Shown here: one piece after another, positions 16,596-26,324 of the stretch | Position numbering within the stretch: position 1 is the stretch's first letter | Layout of the letters: every line of letters starts with the position of its first letter | Source: Verrucomicrobiia bacterium | GTDB lineage: Bacteria > Verrucomicrobiota > Verrucomicrobiia > Limisphaerales > JAEYXS01 | Assembly: GCA_036405135.1 (NCBI GenBank) | Contig: DASWYF010000028.1 | Coordinates: 62,001 to 126,000, forward strand | Length of the DNA: 64,000 bases | Direction of reading: 5' to 3' | Program-made: the position numbers and the translations under genes | The notes under the pieces: model-generated | Database searches by the model: none | What the model saw: only the letters and a program-made list of their open reading frames with translations | Told to the model about the DNA's origin: nothing

Positions 16596-16790
16596 CTAGA
16601 ATCCCCGTTCCTTGGCAGCCCAGCCTTGTCGCATCAAGGTGAGCAGGTGTGTCAGCGCTTCCTCGTAAGTTTTCCCTTTGGTTTCGGCGAGCTGGCGGGC
16701 CCGCTTATCGAGCTGGCCCGCCATCTCCAATGATTTTTCCTTGGGACAACCCATGGCCACGAGCACTTGCGCGAGTTGTTCGTGGTCCAT
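16596..16790 (-). CDS. small hypothetical protein downstream of a cyclophilin
   Basis: 64 residues (MDHEQLAQVLVAMGCPKEKS...), predicted helical and soluble. It begins 12 bases after the stop of the cyclophilin gene on the same strand, so it is likely co-transcribed. The clean frame and the spacing support a real gene; I recognise no family. Confidence 0.6.
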   Translation of the reverse strand: MDHEQLAQVLVAMGCPKEKSLEMAGQLDKRARQLAETKGKTYEEALTHLLTLMRQGWAAKERGF

Positions 16791-16802
16791 GGTGTGAAAC
16801 TG

Positions 16803-17321
16803 TTAAGCAGTGATGGTGCTGATGCGCACGCTTTCCACCTGGATGCGTTCCTTCGGCTTGCTGCGTTCGCCGCCATTGCTCATGCCTGTGGGTGTATCGC
16901 CGATGAGACCGAGCACATCATCACCTTGGATGACTTTGCCGAAGGCGGTGTATTGGCGATCGAGGAACTTCGCATCGGCGAGGCAGATGAAGAACTGGCT
17001 GCCAGCCGAGTTCGGGTCTTGCGAGCGAGCCATGGAGAGCACGCCGCGGACATGGGGGCGTTCATTGAATTCCGCCTTCACCTTCCAGCCCGGATTACCC
17101 GTGCCCCAGCGATATTCTTCCTCCGGGTCTTTGGTCAGCGGATCGCCGCCCTGGATCATGAAACCCTTCACGATGCGATGGAAGCAGGTGCCATCGTAAA
17201 AGCTTGAGTTCGCGAGCTTTTTGAAATTTTCAACGGTCTTGGGAGCGACGTCCGGCCAGAATTCCACGACCATTTCTCCCTTGTTGGTCTTGATGACGGC
17301 CACTTCTTTATTTGCTTGCAT
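16803..17321 (-). CDS. peptidyl-prolyl cis-trans isomerase, cyclophilin type
   Basis: 172 residues with the cyclophilin core: FHRIVKGFMIQGGDP (catalytic Arg near residue 52), GVLSMARSQDPNSAGSQFFICL and FGKVIQGDDV. No signal peptide is present, so it is a cytoplasmic foldase. The C-terminus after VIQGDDVLGLIGDTP is normal. It is divergent from the exported cyclophilin-FKBP fusion at 17464, with about 140 bases of shared promoter region. Confidence 0.9.
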   Translation of the reverse strand: MQANKEVAVIKTNKGEMVVEFWPDVAPKTVENFKKLANSSFYDGTCFHRIVKGFMIQGGDPLTKDPEEEYRWGTGNPGWKVKAEFNERPHVRGVLSMARSQDPNSAGSQFFICLADAKFLDRQYTAFGKVIQGDDVLGLIGDTPTGMSNGGERSKPKERIQVESVRISTITA

Positions 17322-17463
17322 GATAAGGTTGTCCGTTGCCTTCCGGCGGGGACGTGGGCTAACTTCCGCCTCTGCCGCCGGTTTGTCACGTCATTTTGCG
17401 GTGAACCGGCGGAGCAGTTTGGACGTCCAATAAGTTGAACGTCCGTAAATCGAGACTAACTAT

Positions 17464-18543
17464 ATGAAGCAATCAGTGATCCGTTCGCTGTTCCTCGGTG
17501 GCCTCTTGATGGCCGCCACGCTGCCTTTTTCAACCATGGCTCAAGACGCATTAAAAGACGGGCTCTACGCGGAGATCGATACCACGAAGGGCAAAATCCT
17601 CATCCAGCTCGAATTCGAGAAGACGCCGCTGACGGTGGCGAACTTCGTCGGTCTGGCGGAAGGCACCAAAGATTCCAACAAGCCGAAAGGCACGAAGTTC
17701 TATGACGGCGTGATCTTTCATCGCGTCATCCCCGGCTTCATGATCCAGGGCGGTGATCCGGATGGCCGCGGCACGGGCGGTCCCGGTTACAAGTTCCCAG
17801 ATGAGTTTGATCCCACCCTGAAGCACACGAGCGAGGGCATCCTGTCCATGGCGAATTCCGGTCCCGGCAGCAACGGCAGCCAATTCTTTATCACGCTCGG
17901 GCCTACGCCACATCTGGATGGCCGGCATAGCGTGTTTGGCAAAGTGATCCAAGGTCAGGATGTGGTGAAAGCCATCGGCGATGTGCCGAAGGGCGCGCAA
18001 GACCGCCCGATCACCGAAGTGAAAATGAACACGGTGAAAATCATCCGCCAAGGCGACAAGGCCAAGGCGTTCAAGGCTGACCAGGCGGCGTTTGATGCAT
18101 TGCTCAAAGGCGCAGGTGCCCGCGAAGCGGAGAACAACAAGAAAGCGGCGGAAGCAGCCAAAAAGGCGACGGAAGCCACGCTGGCCGAGATTAAAGCGCG
18201 TTTCCCGAAGTCGGAAATGGTGACTACGGCATCAGGTCTTCAGTATCTTACGGTCACTGATGGTTCGGGCGATGGCATCAAGGCGGACGGAAAAGCCAGT
18301 GTACACATCGTGGCCAAACTCGCGACGGGTGAATTGCTGGATGATACAACCAAGCGCGGCCAGCCGGTTCCGTTGGAACTGGGCCGTACGATGCCCGGTT
18401 TGTCCGAAGGCGTCACGGGTATGAAGAAGGGCGGCAAGCGCATCCTTATTGTTCCTCCCAAGCTGGGCTTCGGCGAAGCGGGTGGTCGCGGCATCCCTCC
18501 GATGGCGACGATTATCTTTGAAGTCGAATTGGTGAGCTTTTAA
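17464..18543 (+). CDS. exported dual-domain immunophilin (cyclophilin-FKBP fusion)
   Basis: 359 residues. A signal peptide covers about 1-25 (LFLGGLLMAATLPFSTMAQ). A complete cyclophilin domain follows at about 33-200 (FHRVIPGFMIQGGDPDGRG, SMANSGPGSNGSQFFITL). A Lys/Ala-rich helical linker spans about 200-245, and an FKBP domain about 250-359. The cyclophilin half looks active. In the FKBP half several pocket aromatics are replaced: VHIVAKL for the usual VHYTGxL, ELLDDT for xVFDSS, and GFGEAGG for GYGxxG. It therefore probably acts as a periplasmic chaperone-foldase with one working isomerase site. A canonical stand-alone FKBP follows 22 bases later. Confidence 0.87.
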   Translation: MKQSVIRSLFLGGLLMAATLPFSTMAQDALKDGLYAEIDTTKGKILIQLEFEKTPLTVANFVGLAEGTKDSNKPKGTKFYDGVIFHRVIPGFMIQGGDPDGRGTGGPGYKFPDEFDPTLKHTSEGILSMANSGPGSNGSQFFITLGPTPHLDGRHSVFGKVIQGQDVVKAIGDVPKGAQDRPITEVKMNTVKIIRQGDKAKAFKADQAAFDALLKGAGAREAENNKKAAEAAKKATEATLAEIKARFPKSEMVTTASGLQYLTVTDGSGDGIKADGKASVHIVAKLATGELLDDTTKRGQPVPLELGRTMPGLSEGVTGMKKGGKRILIVPPKLGFGEAGGRGIPPMATIIFEVELVSF

Positions 18544-18565
18544 GCAATCAACTCTAACTACTACT

Positions 18566-18970
18566 ATGAGCCGCGAACAACAGCAGCTTGATAACGCCAT
18601 CGCCAGCCTGAAGGCTAAGCATCCCAACGCGCAACTGGTGACCAGCCCTTCGGGCTTGAGCTACTTGGTGACGGCCGAAGGCCAAGGCAACAAGCCCAAG
18701 CCGGGCACGGATATCAAAGCGCATTACACGGGCAAGCTCGTGAACGGTACGGTGTTCGACAGCTCGGTGGAGCGTGGCGAACCGTTGGAGTTCACCGTGG
18801 GCGTCGGCCAGGTCATCGCTGGCTGGGACGAGGCGCTGGTGGATATGAAGAAGGGCGAGAAACGCGTCCTGATCATCCCGCCGCAGCTCGGTTACGGTGC
18901 GAGCGGTGCTGGTGGTGTCATTCCGCCGAATGCCACGCTGATCTTCGAAGTGGAGATGGTGGGATTTTAA
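18566..18970 (+). CDS. FKBP-type peptidyl-prolyl isomerase
   Basis: 134 residues with a complete FKBP domain: KAHYTGKLVNGTVFDSSVERG, FTVGVGQVIAGWDEAL, KRVLIIPPQLGYG and IPPNATLIFEVEMVGF. All the pocket aromatics missing from the preceding gene are present here. There is an N-terminal charged helix and no signal peptide, so it should be cytoplasmic. It lies 22 bases downstream of the cyclophilin-FKBP gene and is followed by a terminator. Confidence 0.9.
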   Translation: MSREQQQLDNAIASLKAKHPNAQLVTSPSGLSYLVTAEGQGNKPKPGTDIKAHYTGKLVNGTVFDSSVERGEPLEFTVGVGQVIAGWDEALVDMKKGEKRVLIIPPQLGYGASGAGGVIPPNATLIFEVEMVGF

Positions 18971-18990
18971 GTAATCCTTAGAATATTCAG

Positions 18991-19027
18991 AAAACCGCTG
19001 TCTGGCTTCTGCTGGACGGCGGTTTTT
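18991..19027 (+). terminator. rho-independent terminator of the immunophilin operon
   Basis: The stem aaccgctgtc / gacggcggtt has one G-T pair and an 11-base loop and is followed by TTTTT. It lies 20 bases after the FKBP stop. Confidence 0.8.
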
Positions 19028-19032
19028 GCTTT

Positions 19033-19173
19033 GGAGCGCGACTCTCTGAGTCGCAGCAGGGTGAAAAGCCAAATAGCGGTAAAAATGGCTGCGGTTAAGT
19101 GATGGAAAGCCTTTGAAGTGACTCGGGCTGCTTTTGCTAATGAGAGTTGCTGCGACTCGGAGAGTCGCGCTCC
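19033..19173. repeat. REPIN-like inverted pair, family B
   Basis: Copies at 19033-19058 and, inverted, 19147-19173 bracket 88 bases of unique DNA. The pair begins 6 bases after the immunophilin terminator and ends about 200 bases before atpB. Confidence 0.82.
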
Positions 19174-19270
19174 ACTTGGAAACCGGCTGAAATCAGGGGG
19201 TATGAGCGGAATTTCTGATTAAGCGGATAAGTAGACTCAAATTCGTCCCTTTTGTTCAAAAAAATCGCTT

Positions 19271-19284
19271 GTGAAAAATTTCAC
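19271..19284. promoter_or_regulatory. palindrome in the ATP synthase leader
   Basis: The perfect palindrome gtgaaa-aa-tttcac lies about 90 bases upstream of the atpB start, in the only gap long enough to hold the operon promoter. It may be an operator, but chance is possible in this A/T-rich stretch. No confident -35/-10 pair was seen. Confidence 0.3.
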
Positions 19285-19374
19285 GATGAGACACTCTGCC
19301 GGACCGTTTCGGTTGTAACGAAGTACGAATGCGGCCTTTTTGTGAGGTCCGTAAACGTGTTTTTGGGTAATAGA

Positions 19375-20391
19375 ATGCGCACGCTGAAATCAATTTTGGC
19401 GGCAGTGGCCTTGTTGGCTCTGCCTCTGTTCGGTCTGGCAGCTGAGTCTGTGGCTCCAGCCGTGCAGGAAACTTTGCATGCGGCTACGAATGCCGTCGGT
19501 GAAGCGGCTGGTCATGCGGCTGACGCAGCTCATGCGGCAGGTGCGCATGCCGAGCATCATGCTGAGGGTTTGCCTGCTCATGCTCCCGTGCTCGTGGATT
19601 TGGGTTTCTTCAAGGTCACCAATTCTATGGTGGTCACTTGGATCGTGGCGATTTTCCTGATTGTTGGCGCGCAGATGGCGACGAGCAAGCTGCAGCGCGT
19701 TCCCTCCGGTTTGCAGAACTTCGCTGAGTGGGTGGTGGAAAGCTTGGAAAACTTCCTCGCAGGTCTGCTGGGTCACAAGCTCGCCCGTGAAACGTTCTGG
19801 TTCTACGCTTCGGTGTTCCTCTTCATTCTTTTCGCCAACTGGTTCGGTTTGATCCCGGGTGTGGGTTCGATCGGTTGGGGTGTGCCGGATGCGGAAGGTC
19901 ACTTGCATCACTTGAGCCGTCCGGTGTTCCGTGGTGCGAATGCGGACCTGAACATGACTTCGGCCATGTCTATCGTATTCTTTGTGGCGTGGATCTATTG
20001 GGCGGTGAAAGCGAATGGTGTGGGTGGCACCTTCAGTCATATCTTCGGTTATCATGGTGACGCGGTGGGTGGTATGAAGGCGTTCCTGATCTTGGTGTTC
20101 TTGATGGTGGGTCTGTTGGAGGTGGTTTCCATCCTGTTCCGTCCGGTGTCCCTCAGCTTCCGTCTCTACGGTAACATTTTCGCCGGTGAAAACTTGCTGG
20201 AAGCCATGGCGATCATGGGTGGCAAATACTTCGGCTGGCTGGTGCCGTTGCCGTTCTATTTCTTGGAGTTGCTGGTCGGCTTCGTGCAGGCCTTGGTGTT
20301 CACCTTGCTGACGGCGATCTTCACGCAGTTGATCTGCTCGCACGGTGATGGGGATCACGCTCATGAAGAGGCGGGTCACGAGCATCATTAA
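19375..20391 (+). CDS. atpB: F-type ATP synthase subunit a
   Basis: 338 residues from the ATG at 19375, which begins a signal-like hydrophobic stretch (LKSILAAVALLALPLFGLAA); an upstream start would add 41 unrelated residues. The essential Arg of the proton path lies in SFRLYGNIFAGENL. Two unusual parts stand out: a His/Ala-rich segment at about 45-70 (AADAAHAAGAHAEHHAEG) and a His/Asp/Glu-rich C-terminal tail, DGDHAHEEAGHEHH. Apart from these it is a normal multi-helix inner-membrane Fo subunit. It is the first gene of the eight-gene atp operon. Confidence 0.9.
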   Translation: MRTLKSILAAVALLALPLFGLAAESVAPAVQETLHAATNAVGEAAGHAADAAHAAGAHAEHHAEGLPAHAPVLVDLGFFKVTNSMVVTWIVAIFLIVGAQMATSKLQRVPSGLQNFAEWVVESLENFLAGLLGHKLARETFWFYASVFLFILFANWFGLIPGVGSIGWGVPDAEGHLHHLSRPVFRGANADLNMTSAMSIVFFVAWIYWAVKANGVGGTFSHIFGYHGDAVGGMKAFLILVFLMVGLLEVVSILFRPVSLSFRLYGNIFAGENLLEAMAIMGGKYFGWLVPLPFYFLELLVGFVQALVFTLLTAIFTQLICSHGDGDHAHEEAGHEHH

Positions 20392-20469
20392 GATTTAAAC
20401 AATTTCGGCAGTCTGACCATTGGCTATGACTGTGGGGGCTGCCGGGAAAGACAAAGAAAGGTAAATAAC

Positions 20470-20676
20470 ATGTTCGCAGAAATCAGTGGCAATCTGCACG
20501 TAGCCATCGCGGCTCTCGGTTCCGCTATCGCCGTAGGTATCATCGGCATGAAGGCGTCCGAAGCAGTTGGTCGTAACCCGGGTGCATCAGGCAAGATCCT
20601 GACCCAGGCGATCATCAGCTCCGCTCTGGCGGAAGGTATCGTGTTCTTCGCGATCTTCCTCGTGAAGAATACCTAA
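20470..20676 (+). CDS. atpE: F-type ATP synthase subunit c
   Basis: 68 residues forming a two-helix hairpin: helix one VAIAALGSAIAVGIIGM, polar loop EAVGRNPGA (the RNP loop that touches gamma), and helix two with the ion-binding Glu in SSALAEGIVFFAIF. The residue after the Glu is Gly, and helix one lacks the Gln seen in sodium-binding rotors, so proton coupling is more likely. It is preceded by GGTAAA as a ribosome-binding site and followed by a strong UUCG hairpin. Confidence 0.92.
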   Translation: MFAEISGNLHVAIAALGSAIAVGIIGMKASEAVGRNPGASGKILTQAIISSALAEGIVFFAIFLVKNT

Positions 20677-20698
20677 GCCTGAGTGCTTGTAGTTATAT

Positions 20699-20720
20699 CC
20701 GGGCTGCTTCGGCAGCCCGG
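20699..20720 (+). promoter_or_regulatory. UUCG-capped hairpin between atpE and atpF
   Basis: A perfect 9-bp stem, ccgggctgc / gcagcccgg, closes on the tetraloop TTCG with the stabilising C-G closing pair. No T-run follows, so it is not a standard terminator. Lying 23 bases after the c-subunit stop, it may protect or define the 3' end of an atpE-rich processed mRNA and so help raise c-subunit synthesis. That role is inferred. Confidence 0.7.
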
Positions 20721-20751
20721 GTTAATGCGAACCAGTTAATTTTTTGATTTT

Positions 20752-21315
20752 ATGATCAATCACTTGATGCTTGCGGCAGCAGCGGCTGCTCCTGCTGGTG
20801 CGGAACAAAGCATTCCGGCGCAAATCGCCGAGACGTTCGGTTGGAATGCATCGCTGTTCATCTCCCAGCTCATCTCGTTCGTTGTCGTGGCGTTGTTGCT
20901 CAAGAAGTTCGCCTACGGCCCGATCTTGAACATGCTCGCTGAACGTCAGAAGACGATCCAGCAGGGCTTGGAGAACGCCGAGAAGATCAAGGTGGAACTC
21001 GCCCAGGCTGAGACGGAGCGCAAGCGTCTGATCTCTGAAGCCAGCGCAGCGGCCAGCAAGATCATCGAAGAAGCCCGCACAGCAGCGGCCCAAATCACCG
21101 AGCGCGAAAGCCAGAAGGCGGTCGCGGCTGCGGCTGAGATCATCGCCAAGGCGAAGCAGGCGAATGAGAGCGAATTCAAGCGTTTGGAAACCGAGTTGAA
21201 GCGTGAGATCGGTAACCTCGCGGTGAAGGCGGCGATGCAAGTCTCCGGCAAGATCCTTTCTGCGGATGACCAGAAGCGTCTGGCCGAGGAAACGAATCGC
21301 CAGTTGGCTGCTTAA
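20752..21315 (+). CDS. atpF: F-type ATP synthase subunit b
   Basis: 187 residues. An N-terminal Ala-rich stretch (about 6-18) precedes the single membrane helix FISQLISFVVVALLLKKF (about 36-53). A long charged coiled coil follows (AERQKTIQQGLENAEKIK onward), the peripheral stalk that binds delta. Only one b gene is present, so a homodimeric stalk is expected. It lies between the UUCG hairpin and the delta gene. Confidence 0.9.
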   Translation: MINHLMLAAAAAAPAGAEQSIPAQIAETFGWNASLFISQLISFVVVALLLKKFAYGPILNMLAERQKTIQQGLENAEKIKVELAQAETERKRLISEASAAASKIIEEARTAAAQITERESQKAVAAAAEIIAKAKQANESEFKRLETELKREIGNLAVKAAMQVSGKILSADDQKRLAEETNRQLAA

Positions 21316-21341
21316 TCAACTAAGCAACTTTTTAAACTACT

Positions 21342-21734
21342 GTGAAAATCGGCAAACAAGCCCGTCGTGATGCGAAGCAGCTCTTTTTGACCTGCCGCGT
21401 GAACGGCCTGTTGGACGAGAGCCGCGTGCGGGAAGCGGTGACCCAGGTGATCGCGCGCAAGCCGCGCGGTTATGTGGCCACGCTCCAGCATTTCCAGCGC
21501 TTGGTGAAGCTGGACTTGGACCGTCGCACGGTCCGCGTGGAAAACGCGACCGAGACCTCGCCGGAATTGATGGCCAGCATCAAGGCGAACTTGGAAAAGC
21601 GTTACGGCACGGGCTTGAACGTCACCTTCTGGGTGAATCCGGCCTTGATCGGTGGTTTGCGTATCAAAGTGGGCAGCGATGTGTATGACGGCAGCGTGGC
21701 CGCGCGTCTGAATGCCCTTAAAGAATCTCTGTAA
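21342..21734 (+). CDS. atpH: F-type ATP synthase subunit delta, short form
   Basis: 130 residues from a GTG. The position between b and alpha and the C-terminal pattern (NPALIGGLRIKVGSDVYDGSVAARLNALKESL) identify the delta/OSCP subunit, which joins the stalk to alpha. Usual family members have about 175-185 residues, so the N-terminal helical bundle appears shortened by roughly 50 residues. No earlier in-frame start is available between here and atpF (26 bases), so the shortness is not an annotation error. Confidence 0.82.
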   Translation: MKIGKQARRDAKQLFLTCRVNGLLDESRVREAVTQVIARKPRGYVATLQHFQRLVKLDLDRRTVRVENATETSPELMASIKANLEKRYGTGLNVTFWVNPALIGGLRIKVGSDVYDGSVAARLNALKESL

Positions 21735-21758
21735 TTTTAGGAATTTTAACGAACTGCT

Positions 21759-23300
21759 ATGAGCTCCATTCTCCAGGATATTGAAGCCCAGATCGCCGGC
21801 GTGAAGACGTCGGTCTCCAAGCAAAACGTCGGTATCGTCCGTGAGATCTCTGACGGTGTGGCGAAGATCGAAGGTCTGACTGACGCGATGGCCAACGAGA
21901 TGTTGGACTTCGGTAACGGCGTCATCGGCCTCGCGCTGAACCTCGAAGAAACCGAAGTCGGTGCGATCATCTTGGGTGACTACCTCTCCGTGAAGGAAGG
22001 CGCCGAAGTCCGCACTACGGGCAAGCTGCTCTCCGTGCCGGTGGGCAAGGGCCTGCTCGGTCGCGTGGTGGACGTGCTCGGTCGTCCGTTGGACGGCAAG
22101 GGTCCGATCCAAGCCACGACGCAATATCCGGTGGAAAAGATTGCGCCCGGTATCATCAAACGCCAATCCGTGAGCCAGCCGCTCCAGACGGGTATCATGG
22201 CGATCGACGCGATGATCCCCGTGGGCCGTGGTCAACGTGAATTGATCATCGGTGACCGTTCGACGGGTAAGACCGCGATCGGCGTGGACACGATGATCAA
22301 CCAGGCGAAGATCAACAACCAGGCGAAGCAAGCGGATGGTTCCTATCCGAAGGGTTTCCGCCCGGTTTACAGCATTTACGTGGCCGTCGGTCAGAAGCAA
22401 TCCAACGTGGCGCGCGTGATCGCGGAGTTGGAAAAGGCGGGCGCGTTGGAATACTCCATCGTCGTCGTGGCTGCCGCTTCCGATTCTGCCGCGAACCAAT
22501 ACCTCTCTCCGTTCTCCGGTGCGGCGATGGGCGAGTGGTTCATGGATAACGGCATGGATGCGCTCATCATTTTTGATGATCTCTCCAAGCAAGCTGTTGC
22601 CTATCGCCAAGTTTCCCTCGTCTTGAAGCGTCCGTCTGGTCGTGAAGCGTATCCGGGTGACGTGTTCTATCTCCACAGCCGTTTGCTCGAGCGTTCCGCC
22701 CGTGTGAATGAGCGCGCTGGTGGCGGTTCTTTGACGGCCTTGCCGATCATCGAGACGCAAGCTGGTGACGTGTCCGCGTACATCCCGACGAACGTGATCT
22801 CCATCACGGACGGCCAGATCTACTTGGAAACGGATTTGTTCTACCAAGGCGTTCGCCCTGCTATTTCCGTCGGTCTCTCGGTGTCCCGCGTAGGTTCCGC
22901 CGCGCAGATCAAGGCGATGAAGCAAGTGGCCGGCAAGATCAAGCTGGACTTGGCGCAGTTCCGCGAGCTCGCGGCCTTCGCGCAGTTCGGTTCCGATCTC
23001 GATGCGAAGACGCAAGCCACGCTCGAGCGCGGTAAGCGCATCGTGGAACTGTTCAAGCAGAACCAATACAATCCGTTGCCGGTCGAGAACCAAGTGGCCG
23101 TTCTGTGGACGATGCAGAATGCGTTGCTGGACGACGTGGCCGTGGACAAGGTCAAAGATTTCCAAGGCAAGCTCCTCGACTTCCTGGGCACGCGCAAAGC
23201 GTCGTTGCTTGAGAAGATCCGCACCGAGAAAGCCATCAACGACGCTCTCGCAGCCGAGTTGAAGGCGGCGGTGACCGAGTTCAAGCAGTCTTATCGCTAA
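21759..23300 (+). CDS. atpA: F-type ATP synthase subunit alpha
   Basis: 513 residues, the normal length. The non-catalytic nucleotide site has the P-loop [11 protein letters not shown], with Ser in place of the common Gln. Other landmarks are [12 protein letters not shown] and the signature region [17 protein letters not shown]. It is a peripheral F1 subunit. A gap of 24 bases after atpH and 34 bases before atpG keeps it in the operon. Confidence 0.96.
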   Translation: MSSILQDIEAQIAGVKTSVSKQNVGIVREISDGVAKIEGLTDAMANEMLDFGNGVIGLALNLEETEVGAIILGDYLSVKEGAEVRTTGKLLSVPVGKGLLGRVVDVLGRPLDGKGPIQATTQYPVEKIAPGIIKRQSVSQPLQTGIMAIDAMIPVGRGQRELIIGDRSTGKTAIGVDTMINQAKINNQAKQADGSYPKGFRPVYSIYVAVGQKQSNVARVIAELEKAGALEYSIVVVAAASDSAANQYLSPFSGAAMGEWFMDNGMDALIIFDDLSKQAVAYRQVSLVLKRPSGREAYPGDVFYLHSRLLERSARVNERAGGGSLTALPIIETQAGDVSAYIPTNVISITDGQIYLETDLFYQGVRPAISVGLSVSRVGSAAQIKAMKQVAGKIKLDLAQFRELAAFAQFGSDLDAKTQATLERGKRIVELFKQNQYNPLPVENQVAVLWTMQNALLDDVAVDKVKDFQGKLLDFLGTRKASLLEKIRTEKAINDALAAELKAAVTEFKQSYR

Positions 23301-23334
23301 GCGATCTCACAGCCGTAAACGCATTTAACGAACC

Positions 23335-24216
23335 ATGCCCAGCACGCGCGACATACGCCGACGGATCAAGTCGGTGAAGAACACGGCGCAGATCACCAAG
23401 GCGATGCAGATGGTGGCGTCGTCCAAGATGCGCAAGGCGCAGTTGGCCGCCCTCGCGGGCCGTCCCTACGCCACGCTCATGAATGAGGTGCTGGCAGCGG
23501 TGAGTGAAGGCGCCGGTGAGTTCACCCACGCGCTGATGGACAAGCGCGAAGTGAAGAAGCGCGCGATCATCGTGATCAGCACGGACAAAGGTCTGTGCGG
23601 TGCCTTGAACTCCAACTTGCTGCGTGAAGCGGGTAAGCTGGACAAGAACACCACAGTTTACATCACGGCTGGCCGCAAGGCGTCGCAGTTCATCGCGCGC
23701 ACGAAGCGTAATCTGGCGGCGGAGTTCACCTACAAGGACGCTCCGCAGTTCAGCGAAGCGCGCGCCATCTCCAAGTTCGCCCAGGAACTGTTCCTGAGCG
23801 GCGAGGTTGATCAGGTGGACGTGCTCTACACGAATTTCATCAACACGCTCACGCAGAAGCCCGAGATGCGCACGCTGTTGCCGATCGGCGAAGTGGGTGC
23901 GTTGGATGCTGACATGGGCGGCCATAATAACGAAGCCGCGAAGCTGCAGAAGAGCGAGCTGGAATATCAGTTTGAGCCGAGCGCGGGCGAAGTGTTCAGC
24001 AACTTGCTGCCGCATTACCTGAACTATCAGGTGTATCAATATCTGCTGGAAGCCAAGGCGTCCGAGCATAGCGCACGGATGGTGGCGATGAAGAGCGCGA
24101 CCGACAACGCGAAGCAACTCATCAAAGACCTTACGCTGGAATACAACAAGCTGCGTCAGGCAAATATCACGAAAGAACTTTTGGAAATCACCAGCGCCGC
24201 GATGGCGATGGGCTAA
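23335..24216 (+). CDS. atpG: F-type ATP synthase subunit gamma
   Basis: 293 residues. The N-terminal helix MPSTRDIRRRIKSVKNTAQITKAMQMVASSKM and the C-terminal helix ending LLEITSAAMAMG form the coiled-coil rotor shaft. The middle carries STDKGLCGALNSN. Length and ends are normal for the family. It is followed 12 bases later by atpD. Confidence 0.94.
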   Translation: MPSTRDIRRRIKSVKNTAQITKAMQMVASSKMRKAQLAALAGRPYATLMNEVLAAVSEGAGEFTHALMDKREVKKRAIIVISTDKGLCGALNSNLLREAGKLDKNTTVYITAGRKASQFIARTKRNLAAEFTYKDAPQFSEARAISKFAQELFLSGEVDQVDVLYTNFINTLTQKPEMRTLLPIGEVGALDADMGGHNNEAAKLQKSELEYQFEPSAGEVFSNLLPHYLNYQVYQYLLEAKASEHSARMVAMKSATDNAKQLIKDLTLEYNKLRQANITKELLEITSAAMAMG

Positions 24217-24222
24217 TTCTAG

Positions 24223-25680
<1,458 letters not shown>

Positions 25681-25697
25681 TTTAGTTGAGTGATGAT

Positions 25698-25737
25698 GGT
25701 TGAGAGTTGAGGGCTATTCCCTCTCTCAACCCTCAAC
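25698..25737 (+). repeat. interleaved inverted repeats between atpD and atpC
   Basis: ggttgagag (25698-25706) pairs with ctctcaacc (25723-25731), while gttgaggg (25706-25713) pairs with ccctcaac (25730-25737). The pairs cross each other, so either one of two alternative hairpins or a pseudoknot could form. It lies just before the epsilon gene. Confidence 0.55.
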
Positions 25738-25757
25738 TCAAACTACACTCAACAGCA

Positions 25758-26165
25758 ATGGCTACACTGAAACTAGAAATCGTCACGCCGGAAGCGAAGA
25801 TCTATTCCGAAGACGTGGACATGGTGACGCTTCCCGGTGTCGAAGGCGAGATGGGCATCTACCCGATGCACGTGCCGCTGATGACGCAGGTGGTGGCGGG
25901 TGAAGTGGCCGTGCGCAAGAACGGCCAGGACAGCCTGCTCGCGGTGGGTGATGGATTCGTCCAGATCACCGGTGACCGCGTGGCCATCCTCACGGACATG
26001 GCCGTGAAAGCGGATGACATCGACGAGAACAAGGCCGAGGAAGCCCGCAAGCGTGCGGAAGCGCGTCTGCAGGAGAAGCTGAGCGACGAAGAGTCCGCCT
26101 TGGTGCAGGCTGCGCTGGCGCAATCGCTGGCCCAGTTGAACGTCAAGCGCCGCCAACGCCGCTAG
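25758..26165 (+). CDS. atpC: F-type ATP synthase subunit epsilon
   Basis: 135 residues from the ATG at 25758, which starts the family pattern MATLKLEIVTPEAKIYS; an earlier in-frame start would include the inverted-repeat leader. The beta-sandwich (about 1-85, with EGEMGIYPMHVPLMT) is followed by the regulatory helical hairpin (ARKRAEARLQEKLSDEE). It ends in the basic tail KRRQRR. It is the last gene of the operon before the terminator. Confidence 0.92.
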   Translation: MATLKLEIVTPEAKIYSEDVDMVTLPGVEGEMGIYPMHVPLMTQVVAGEVAVRKNGQDSLLAVGDGFVQITGDRVAILTDMAVKADDIDENKAEEARKRAEARLQEKLSDEESALVQAALAQSLAQLNVKRRQRR

Positions 26166-26190
26166 TTCGCAATCTAAAAATCTTTACACG

Positions 26191-26219
26191 AAAAGGACGC
26201 CTGAGAGGGCGTCCTTTTT
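26191..26219 (+). terminator. rho-independent terminator of the atp operon
   Basis: The stem ggacgcc / ggcgtcc with a 6-base loop is preceded by AAAA and followed by TTTTTC. It lies 26 bases beyond the epsilon stop. Confidence 0.88.
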
Positions 26220-26324
26220 CTTTTTGTGAACTGTCAGGTTTCGTCGGTCTGCTGGGTGTACACCTACCACGGGAAGCGGCCCGGCTTTTTGGCAGAGGCT
26301 GTTTCGATGCTATAGTGCCCCATT

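Noticed and set aside
20406-20447. Hairpin upstream of atpE (cggcag with ctgccg)
   Set aside because: The outer 6-base arms pair, but the interior does not, and the loop is long; too weak to list as a feature.
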